Assembly: GCA_030068145.1 (NCBI GenBank)
Contig: JAPJBO010000007.1
Span: 620,001-684,000, forward strand
DNA: 64,000 bases
From: Diplonema papillatum
Taxonomy: Eukaryota > Euglenozoa > Diplonemea > Diplonemida > Diplonemidae
Reading direction: 5' to 3'
The notes under the pieces were generated by a model. That model saw only the letters and a list, made by a program, of their open reading frames with translations. It did no database searches and was not told the DNA's origin. Below are positions 53,666 to 62,305 of this stretch, one piece after another (the first letter of the stretch is position 1; each line of letters opens with the position of its first letter). The position numbers and the translations under genes are program-made.

Positions 53666-53934
53666 CCTGGCGGTTGGTGCTGCAAGATCAACAGGAAGGG
53701 TGGGTCTTCTCTAGGTCCTTGGTTTCTTTCAATGGGAAAAACGGGAACAAAATTAGTTACCCAATGAACAGATGCAGAACCTGTCCTGCTGTAGGAAGGT
53801 ACAAGGTTGTTAACAGTCCACACGAATCACAGGAGGTAGAACATTATTCATGGATTAAGTTTGAACGTACGAATCACAGGACGTGGAACATGATTCGCAG
53901 GACCGCTGAGCACAAAGTTACCAAGTTTTCAAAA

Positions 53935-54345
53935 CACCGCAACGGAGCAGGCGCCCGGCAGGCAATAGGCTCGGTCAGGACTGATCCCTCACACCGAAGT
54001 GATCACGGGTTGCCTTGTGAGCGCTAGATGCGCGGGGCTGAACTCAGGCTGCATGAGTGGGTTTTGTCAGGTAACGATGGCCCTCCAACCGGATCTCAAG
54101 AGTAAGCTTCGTTTCCAAAAGTCGTGATCAAGTCTGTATACCCACAGAAGGCGCGAACTTAACGCAAGGACCCTTCAGACGTGGAACGCATTGGTCAGAA
54201 AAGCAAACACCGCAACGGAGCAGGCGCCCGGCAGGCATTAGGCTCGGTCAGGACTGATCCCTCACACCGAAGTGATCATGGGTTGCCTTGTGAGCGTAGA
54301 TGCGCGGGGCTGAACTCAGGCTGCATAGTGGGTTTGCGGAACTGC
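53935..54345. repeat. two copies of a 145-bp segment
   Basis: CACCGCAACGGAGCAGGCGC through TGATCCCTCACACCGAAGTG to GGGCTGAACTCAGGCTGCAT occurs near 53935 and again near 54210, nearly identical and separated by about 130 bases. Confidence 0.9.
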
Positions 54346-54824
54346 CGTAGCATCGATCAGCGAGTAAACGTATCCATCCCTGGCCGTGGCGCTCGATGGC
54401 TTCGGTAAACCGCATCGCGTATACAGACGAGACTTGACTCCGTACTTAGAGAGCGAATTCCATCGATCATAGTGCAGATGACTTTACGGACGATGCAATA
54501 TTACCCCTCCCTTCCCTCTTTGCCCTCCCGAAAAGAAAAGGCGCCGTTGAGCAGAGTGTAAAAAAGGATACGGGAGCACGCGGGGCTCATGCAGACGGGA
54601 AAACTCGGCCAATTTATCCGTACCGTAAAACACGCAAACATGCAAGAAGCTGCAGCGCAACCGGATGCGAAGTAGGGCAGTGCTAAACATGTGCTGACTG
54701 CTTCCAGAATTGAAATTGCTGGTGCTGGTCCTGCTGCCAATCTTGTTACGACGGTTGCTTCCTCTTCCTCTGGCCGCATGACCACAAGGGCCGAAGTGGC
54801 AGTGCTTAAAGGGGCCCCCCAAAA

Positions 54825-54934
54825 ATATACAACCCGTAACCACAGCCCATTCTTGCTCTAAGAGAACCCATTCATGAACGGTCACACGGAGACCCTAAAA
54901 CCCCGGAATTTCAAGCGAACTTTAACTCTAAAAT
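54825..54934 (+). repeat. dispersed module B, copy 8 (subtype b)
   Basis: Very close to 45948-46045: ATACAACCCGTAACCAC, TGAACGGTCACACGGAGACC, CCCCGGAATTTCAAGCGAAC and TTTAACTCTAAAA. No gene follows; it lies at the inner edge of the foldback right arm. Confidence 0.75.
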
Positions 54935-55152
54935 CGTTATGACCACAAATCATGCTCCCTTATATCCCAATGGGACAACAAGTTTTGTTCCCTTATATCC
55001 CTACCAACAAATTTTGTTCCCTTATATCACAATGGGATTGCCTTGCCCAAGGTAATCCCATTGGGATATTAGGGAACAAAATTTGAAGTGGTGGGATATA
55101 AGGGAAATTCACCTTCATTTTTTTACCCCCGCAACCCCCGCTTTTTTTTTTT

Positions 55153-55345
55153 TTTACCAAACATGAAATGTTGGAGGAAATGAGAAGCTCGTCGCCGCAA
55201 ACCGTGGCGTTTTCACTTGCGTCCTGAATCCAGCTTTACGTAAAAAACGATCAGGCACGGTGTTCAACGAAAACAACTCTCTCTTCCCGTCATCATCATC
55301 ATTAGTTTTGTATCAGCCGCGGTGGTGCGAGTGACGAGCTCTTAT
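55153..55345. repeat. dispersed repeat H, copy 2
   Basis: Nearly identical to 23978-24190 in the cold-shock gene intron, including CGTCGCCGCAAACCGTGGCG, the CAT run and GCGAGTGACGAGCTCTTATT. Confidence 0.85.
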
Positions 55346-55679
55346 TTCTTCCGAGACATTGCAATGTGTTCCTAAAAAATGAGAAATGTCTGTTTCCCCC
55401 CCTCCCCCCGGGGGGTCAAACCATGCCCTGTTACATCAATATACCATGCAGGGTCAAAACCTTGTGTCTTTTTGATAATGGCAAAAAAAAAATTTCCAGA
55501 AAAAAATTGGGGTTTTTGAATTTTAAAAGTTTGGAACAAACTCTGCAGTAATTTTTGAGGAAGTTGAGCAAAATCTTTTTTTTCCAAAAAAATTTTTAGG
55601 GCTCCATCGGCCCCGCAGGAGCGTTTTAAAAAGACACAACGTTTTGACCCTGCATGATACTGGGCGTGACGAGCTACGA
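55346..55679. other. gene-free spacer
   Basis: A GGGGTCAAACCATGCCCTGT segment and its diverged repeat at about 55870, plus A/T runs. No gene. Confidence 0.4.
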
Positions 55680-55850
55680 ACAGCCGCCTGGCAAACCAGA
55701 CTCACACCGCAGTCCTGTCTGCAGACACTCAGGTTCCACGCTGATGATGGTCCGCCTTATGTGTCCGTGGCTTAAAGGACCGAAACACGGCGCGGACGGG
55801 ACCAGTGCGATGTTGAGCACATACCCATTCCAAGCACGTTCTTGCAAACT
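55680..55850. repeat. dispersed repeat C, copy 3
   Basis: GGCAAACCAGACTCACACCG, TGTCTGCAGACACTCAGGTT, GATGATGGTCCGCCTTATGT and CCAAGCACGTTCTTGCAAAC. Confidence 0.75.
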
Positions 55851-56056
55851 CCCCCCCCGGCCGGCCCCCCGGGGGGTCAAAACATGCCCTGTTACATCAA
55901 TATACTGGGCCAAATTTTTGACGGAAAACCACTGTGAAGGCCGACGCCCGGTCATTATGCAATTTCGACCGAAAAATGAAGCTCCGCATCTCCAAAAACA
56001 ATACACTTTCCCACTACAGAAAAAGTGGGGTTGGCTCGAATAGGGCTATTCATATT

Positions 56057-56236
56057 TGAGCCGGTCCGTCCCCTCTTGATAGACCGTGATAGACGGAAGA
56101 ATACAGCACCGGGCAATTCAATGCAGCTCTAGGGACTAGGGATGGACCTGATAGACCGTGGTGGACCGTGATTCACTGTGATAAACAGCAGCAGGCACTT
56201 CGATGCAGTTTCAAGAGATAGGGACGGACCGGCTCA
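56057..56236. mobile_element. D-family MITE, copy at 56 kb
   Basis: Ends TGAGCCGGTCCGTCCCC and GGGACGGACCGGCTCA. The flanks (ATATT left, CTATT right) match at four of five bases, an eroded target duplication. Confidence 0.8.
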
Positions 56237-57584
56237 CTATTACGTATTCATAGGACCTCTAGTCTCGAAAAACCGTAACCACAGGTAAACCCGCCTCGAC
56301 GATAACGTGGCGATTGGGGATGATGTCACAGAGACACGCTCGAAGCACGCACGCCGATCGATCCGCTACGATGGACCACCTTACCTTCTCTCACGTGCCA
56401 AAGGGGAAAGCCCCGTGGAAGCTGCCGGCGCACTATAAAACACTGCCCATCCCGTTCATGCACATCTCGGGAGCCTCGACGCTGTCGACTCTCAACTGCT
56501 GTAGTCCGTTCGGTCTGCGGCTAATGCTGTGAACGGTCGCTCAACATTCTTCCGGGAACCCCAGTCAGGCGACTAGTCAGACTTGGCCCGGACAAGCTAG
56601 GCCCACCGGGTAAATGAGGCCACGCTGAGGGTCCTCCGACTGCCAAGGCTTGACCTCTCCGAACATCATGCGTTCCGCGCCGAAATGGTTCGTGGCCCAT
56701 TTGTGGCTTTCGTTGCATCGTTTCCAGTTCTTTGGCTGTGTCCACAAGCAGCCGGTGTTTCAAAAAAAGCTCCTGCCTCGCTGGAGCGAGTTTCTGCTCC
56801 TGGGAATCGGCATCCGGTAGTGAGTGAAAAGATGCTCACGCGATCCACCCATAGTTTGGCTAGGGTTGCGTGTTCCATGGCGCAAGCGGAAGAAGAGGGA
56901 ATTCCCTCGCATCGCCCAGCACGGCTTCCTTCTGCGGCACGTGGTTGGCTGGCTGCCGTAGGCTTCTTTTTCTTCTTAGTATGCAAATCCTAGCATTAGA
57001 TCTGTCGAGATTGTGCTGCTCACGACGGAGTCGGAAACCTAGCGTACCCCGTGGGGGGTTGCTTTCTATCTGTTCTGTCAAACCCCTTCGACTAGTTTTC
57101 CGTTCTATTGCGGCCCACTGTAGTGTCAGATATGGGACATACGCCGTCCTCCCTTGGAATAAGCAAGGCCGGCGTGGCGCAAGCAGCTCTCGCTACCAAT
57201 GAAGCACAACAGAAGCGGCCTTGAGTCTGCCACCGACGAGTCTCGTGTCGTGACATACTGAGGCATGTGCTTCATCATTAGACACTCGCGTATGCACACG
57301 TCAAGATGCTGTTTTCGTAGTCATATAACTTGCCGGAACAAAGCCATATGACCTGAGTCGAGTGAGAGGGGACCACCGCGAGGAGGACCCTTTGGCGCAG
57401 TGGGCAGGACCTAAATCGGAGTTGCCAACCTCCTCGTGGCGGTCCCCGTCCACATGTGCAAGCACGGCTATTGGCATCACGTGCACAGTGCGCTGCTCAG
57501 GGTAGTTGAAGGCCTGTCAGTAGTCCCGAGGGACGATAGTACTAATGCAATCCCTTACTAGACCTGAGTCGTTTCGTGGGCTAA
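56237..57584. other. gene-free stretch
   Basis: Frames at 56314-56532 and 56666-56993 show nothing recognisable. A fragment resembling repeat E (GTGCTGCTCACGACGGAGTC) lies near 57012. Confidence 0.35.
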
Positions 57585-57675
57585 TTCCCATTATAGCACA
57601 TTTTCTTAACTTTGTGCCCATTATAGAACTATTTTTAACTTTTTGCCCATTGTAGAACTGTTCTTAACTTTGTGC
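57585..57675 (+). repeat. block T: CCCATTATAGAAC...AACTTTTTG repeats
   Basis: About three units of TTAACTTTGTGCCCATTATA then GAACTATTTT. Inverted copies are at 58531-58615 and 60382-60472. A direct CATTCTCGAACAC variant is at 59097-59255. Confidence 0.85.
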
Positions 57676-57966
57676 CCATGCAAGTTTGGAGCCCAAGTTT
57701 GGAACCCAAGTTTGGGACCCAAGTTTGGGACCCAAGTTTGGGACCCAAGTTTGGGACCCAAGTTTGGGACCCAAGTTTGGGACCCAAGTTTGGGACCCAA
57801 GTTTGGGACCCAAGTTTGGGACCCAAGTTTGGGACCCAAGTTTGGGACCCAAGTTTGGGACCCAAGTTTGGGACCCAAGTTTGGGACCCAAGTTTGGGAC
57901 CCAAGTTTGGGACCCAAGTTTGGGACCCAAGTTTGGGACCCAAGTCTGGAACCCAAGTTTTGGGCA
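57676..57966 (+). repeat. 13-bp tandem array AAGTTTGGGACCC, about 22 units
   Basis: Nearly perfect, with slightly diverged end units. Since 13 is not a multiple of three, each frame cycles through the same 13-residue pattern on both strands, which explains long but spurious open frames. A short inverted copy (CCAAACTTGGGTC) is at 58620-58725. Confidence 0.97.
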
Positions 57967-58530
57967 CAACCTCAGGAAACCGTACTGTTTTGGATTTTTC
58001 ACCATTCTCTTATGGATTTCATAGGCTCGTCAAAACATCACGTGCGAAGAGTAATAAACCCGTGTGCAGGTCTCTTCTACCACGCCGGCGATGCAGAGTA
58101 CCGCCTGCGTGCTAACACAAACTTGAACTTACTCTTGCCACGAGTCTTGGCAAACTTGGGAAAAGTAGGCACAAACTCAGGAAACCGTACTGTTCAAGTT
58201 TTGGACCAACGCTGTTGACAACGGCAGCAGGAAGTGTTTGCATTCACGTCTCGATCGTCGCGACCAGCATTGTTCCCAAACTTGGGTCCAATGGTTGGAT
58301 TTAGTCCAAATCTTGGCCGCTACTTTGGGTTTTGGGCCCACCAAATCTTGGGTCCGAGAAAAGCTGGGTGAAAGTCGGCTGAAGGAGTTGCCAAGTCTTC
58401 GAATCAGCTGTTTTTCGCAGGAAGATGCGTGCAACCAACGCGGAGGAGTCGGTTCTGCAACTGGGCGTCAGATTTAGGCCAAAACCCGTCCTGAAGGTTG
58501 TGGTATCGAGTCCCCGAAGTGACGATTTTT
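57967..58530. other. spacer between T blocks
   Basis: Scattered single copies of AAACTTGGG-type motif. No gene. Confidence 0.4.
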
Positions 58531-58725
58531 AGCGAATGTTCTATAATGGGCAAAAAGTTAGCGAATGTTCTATAATGGGCACAAAGTTATCGAGAATGGG
58601 CAAAAAGTTAAAAATGGTTATAATGGGTTCCAAACTTGGGTCCCAAACTCGGGTTCCAAACTTGGGTCCCGAACTTGGGTCCCAAACTTAGGTCCCAAAC
58701 TTGGGTCCCAAACTTGGGTTGGTCA
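58531..58725 (-). repeat. inverted T block followed by inverted 13-bp array
   Basis: TTCTATAATGGGCAAAAAGT units, then CCAAACTTGGGTC units, all inverted relative to 57585-57966. The order is T then array, not array then T, so this is not a simple right end for the 57585 block. Confidence 0.85.
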
Positions 58726-59096
58726 TCAATAGACGACAACCAGTTCAACTTCAAGCGTCAGCTGCCAGAGGCCCAGACTAACACTACCAGACTGCACGCA
58801 GCCTGACTCTAAGCAGACCGCCCGGTCTGTTCGAGGCTTTTCCGTGGCATGATGACATAATCCGGGTCCAGGACCAGTCTGGTTACCAGGTTACTGGCCT
58901 GGCGCTACCAGTAATTAGGCCCAGACTTCAGACCGGGCCCGCGTGGACCGAAACTTGAGCCCAAAACCTGACCCAAAACTTGGACCAAACCTGGACCCGA
59001 GTTGGGAACCAACCATTTAGACCCAAGATTTTGGCAGCCTGGAGGTTGGGGTATCGAGTCCCAGAAGTGACGATTTAGCAGTGTTCTATAATGGGG
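58726..59096. other. spacer
   Basis: GTATCGAGTCCCAGAAGTGA near 59051 repeats the segment at 58503. No gene. Confidence 0.4.
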
Positions 59097-59255
59097 ACAA
59101 TTCCCATGATAGTACACTTCCTTATGTTTGTGCCCATTCTCGAACACTATTTAACTTTTTGCCCATTCTCGAACACTTCTTAACTTTTTGCCCATTCTCG
59201 GTAACTTTATGCCCATTCTCGAACACTATTTAACTTTTTGCCCATTCTCGAACAT
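59097..59255 (+). repeat. T block, CTCGAACAC variant
   Basis: About five units of AACTTTTTGCCCATTCTCG then AACAC. Pairs in inverted orientation with 60382-60472. Confidence 0.85.
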
Positions 59256-60381
59256 TCCATTTTTGTGGTGAAAATGTCACTTCCAGGAGACATTTGCCTC
59301 AAGTTTCACCGCGAGAACAGCTGCGTTCACTGATTCGAAGACGGTACCCTTGCTAACTTCAGGCCGCAGCCTCTTCGGCATCTACACTCGGGTTCTTGGT
59401 TGCTTCAAGCTCTTCTACACGTGACGGTGGTGTGCGAGCTACCCCGTTTAAAAACCGGCACAGACTTCACTGAGTTTGCTCGTCTTGCTTGCAAATTGCG
59501 CGGCGGCCATTGAGTGACCTTAGTTCACTGACCTACACCAGGAGAAGCAGCTTGCAAACTTTGCAGCAAAGTGATTCAAAAAATTTGACCGAAATTTTTG
59601 GGTCGAAAAATTTCGGTCAATTTTTGGGTCAAAATTTTTGGATCAAAAATTTAGGACAAAAAATTTGGGTCAAATTTTTTGGTCAAAAATTTTGGTCAAA
59701 AACTTTAACTCTAAAAATTCGGGGTCCAATTTTTTTGGTCAATTTTTTTTCAGAGTTGAAGTGGCAGCGGTTACACTTGGCACATGGCTGCATGATGGCA
59801 GGAGAAATGGCTCCTGCCATGCGCCCTGGCGGCTCGCCGGCAATTCCAGTCTCTCTCTCAGCCTGCCAGCCTGCGGCAGGGAGGACAAGATCCAGTCACC
59901 ATCCGCCAGCTCCTGATTATTTTCAGACGACTGGCACTTTTTCTTTGCAGCTTCTACTGTAAGAGTAGCATCACTCTAATCTTGTTACTTACCGCTCTGA
60001 GTCTCTCCCGCTCCTCCTCTGGAGTCATTCGTGACGTCGCGCCCGTCGCTGGTTACTACTCGTGGTAAAACAGTGGCTCTGATTCGGCACAGAATTAGGA
60101 AGCGCTACAAGTAGAACGGGCTGGTCACTCGCGCATACCTGAATTATGCACGAATCTGTGCACAATGCCGTTAGAAAACCGTTTACCCGTAGTCTGCGGT
60201 GTCAATGACCCAGTGCGCAACCAGGATACCGAGCCGGGACGCAGCAGCCAACCACAATGCTGGCACCTTGTTCGAGGAACGGATCCGACGGAAATCGGAA
60301 TCGGAAATGGCGAACCCAAAAATGGCTGGGATTTTTTGGATGTATGGGTGGTCAGTTCGAATCCCACCCTGGGCAGTTTTC
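59256..60381. other. interior between T blocks
   Basis: A third GGTCAAAA-type array lies at 59580-59760. A tRNA B-box-like AGTTCGAATCCCACC is near 60355. No gene recognised. Confidence 0.4.
59580..59760 (+). repeat. GGTCAAAA-type tandem array
   Basis: Units such as TTTGGGTCAAAATTTTTGG and TTTTTGGTCAAAAATTTTGG, like 17955-18200. Confidence 0.85.
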
Positions 60382-60472
60382 AATGTTCGAGAATGGGCAA
60401 AAAGTTAGGCGACTGTTCGAGAATGGGCAAAAAGTTAAAAAGTGTTCGAGAATGGGCAAAAAGTTAGCGTGA
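60382..60472 (-). repeat. inverted T block
   Basis: Three units of GTTCGAGAATGGGCAAAAAG then TTA, inverted relative to 59097-59255. With that block it bounds a foldback-like segment of about 1.37 kb. Confidence 0.85.
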
Positions 60473-60475
60473 GCC

Positions 60476-60600
60476 AATTCACCTACCCCCCCTGAAAGCG
60501 ACTTGAGCTCGATTACACTCGATTACGCGTCGATTACACTCGATTACACTCGATTACGATCGATTACAATCGATCAGCTTTTGGTGAATTGGGGGGGTAC
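60476..60600. repeat. CGATTACACT array between short inverted ends
   Basis: CCAATTCACCTACCCCCCC at the left and TTTTGGTGAATTGGGGGGG at the right enclose about eight units of CTCGATTACA. The same decamer type is found just before the reverse transcriptase at 62215-62305. Confidence 0.75.
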
Positions 60601-61931
60601 TGTAACAATTGATTAAACACACAGCACTCAGCCAATCCTGATTAGCCGATGCAACGTGTCTATTATCGAGCCTTCTTCTGGGGCTAAAGATGCTGATAGC
60701 ACGATCATCGAATATCGAACAAAAAGAAGCATATTCGTCTGAAAAAAGGATGTAGCCAGGCAGTGCAGCAGGGGACGAGGAAGTTCGGACTGACTTGTGG
60801 AAGCAGGTTGTCGAGTGCATAGGGGCTCGGGTACCCGTTTTCCCGTATTAGCAACCTTTGCAGCTAATACTCGAGCCTTTTGGCATTCCCTGCGGGGCAG
60901 TTCCAGCGATAGGGCAAGCGCTTGGCAGACACCCTGTCCTCGAAGATGTCAAGTTTCTGTTTGTGGGTTCGATCTCCCTGGCGACAACAAGGCGGTTGAA
61001 AACGGAGGCTAATCTCACCTTTAGGCACTGCAATGTCACGCATGCCATGTTGTCAGACGCTACCGTCTGGCATTGCGCAATTCGTGCCATAGTCGTTGGG
61101 GGTATTGACAAGGGGGTTCAGTGGACACTCATCTGTTGGCTCCTCGTTACTGCCCACGTAGGTTCCGGGAGGTCTGCTTGGCTGCACGCGGCTTGTGGTG
61201 TTGCTTCGTTCTTGAACTTTTTCTTCGGCTTCATGCGGTTCATCGTCCCGGCCTGCCCCTGGTACACGACTCGTCTCGTCTCCGTAGCTCGTCTATCCTG
61301 CTTCACTTCGTGCTTCCATCGAGCCTACTTGCGCTGTCACATTCCGATGGGTAGTGCGTCTGCGGGAGGAACCTGCCGTTATTGTGGCTGACACACCCTG
61401 TCCCTGCGGCCTTCATCGCTGTCTGCTCTCGTGCGGCCACTGTGGGGCATGATTCCGCCTCGGATCCTCGGTTGTGCTCCTTAGCTGGATCGCTAGCTCG
61501 ATAAGAAGAGCTGGTGTGTGGGCACAAGCGAATGTGGTTGCGGTTGCGGGCCGGCCGGCGTGACTGCGAGCAGACAGGCTGCATGCGCGTGGGCCCAATC
61601 GCGCCATTCACGCGGTACTCCAAAGGCCTAATCGGGCCGGGCCGGCACATACAGATTGCGACCGGGGCCAGCGTCGCACCTCGGTCTCGTCCCTTACAGC
61701 CGGAGCACGTGGCTCTCCCCAAGCCTCTGGGAAGGTGGCGGAGCTGGGAAGACGCGAGAGAAAACCAAAGTAGCGGCGGCCGACCTCTGTCTGCAAGCAC
61801 GTCTCTGGCAGGGCAGTCGGCACCAAACGGAGCACAGTACCTCTTCCAAAGCAGTCGGCTGAAGCGGAGCACAGTCAATGGGCATTCAGAGAGTGCAAAG
61901 CATGTCTCTTGTAGGGCAGTGGGCAGCGGGC
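60601..61931. other. gene-free stretch
   Basis: Frames at 60858-61391 and 61303-61878 (minus) have no recognisable domain. A minus-strand copy of repeat I lies at 61440-61640. Confidence 0.35.
61440..61640 (-). repeat. dispersed repeat I, copy 2
   Basis: Reverse complement contains GCGCGATTGGGCCCACG and GATCCAGCTAAGGAGCACAA then CCGAGG, matching 48640-48850. Confidence 0.5.
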
Positions 61932-62090
61932 TTTGAGGGAAAGGTCAGCGCGGTAGCGATGACCAGGAGAACACATACAGATGGGTGGGGAGAGGCCCTG
62001 GGACTAAGGCGTGACTACCCCCGTCCCTGTCCCTCCCAGGGCGCCACCCCGAATCTAGCCTGGCTCCACCACGGTGAAGGCCCACACCTG
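61932..62090 (-). repeat. dispersed repeat J, inverted copy
   Basis: Reverse complement of the middle J unit at 29030-29165: GGTCAGCGCGGTAGCG, GAACACATACAGATGGGTGG, GCCCTGGGACTAAGGCGTGA, then CTGTCCCTCCCAGGG. Confidence 0.7.
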
Positions 62091-62214
62091 CGGTTTCCGT
62101 CCCTCGTATGCTTGTGCTTGGCACTTCTTGGGCCAGACAGTGGTCAACATGGTCGCTCATGGGCCAGCCAGGGGTCCACCAGTGGTCGAACCCAAAATAC
62201 TAGTGTCAATTTCG

Positions 62215-62305
62215 ATCACACTCTACAACGCTCGACTACACTCTACTACACTCTACTACACTCGATTACACTCTACTACACTCGATTACACTATATTACG
62301 CTGAT
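62215..62305. repeat. TACACTC(T/G)A(C/T) array
   Basis: About nine decamer units CTCTACTACA and CTCGATTACA. It runs in the same open frame into the reverse transcriptase. Confidence 0.9.

Larger units (their letters stand above)
53293..55122. mobile_element. foldback-type element with TATCCCAATGGGATA arms
   Basis: The left end (53293-53415) has GTAATTCCCCTGTATCCCAA, TTGTTCCCTTATATCCCAA and TGGGATATAAGGGAACAAAA. The right end (54950-55122) carries the same modules inverted and ends GGGATATAAGGGAAATTCAC then CTTCATTTTT. The interior has a GACCAG-rich array, a duplicated 145-base segment and a module B copy. No transposase is seen. Confidence 0.7.

Noticed and set aside
57621-58218. Long open frames on both strands with repeated LGPKFGTQVWDP-type peptides
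   Set aside because: Produced by a 13-bp array that reads open in every phase; no start context, splice sites or composition of a real gene.
60858-61391. Frame of 177 codons before the LINE
   Set aside because: No reverse transcriptase or endonuclease motif and no family resemblance; not called as part of the retrotransposon.
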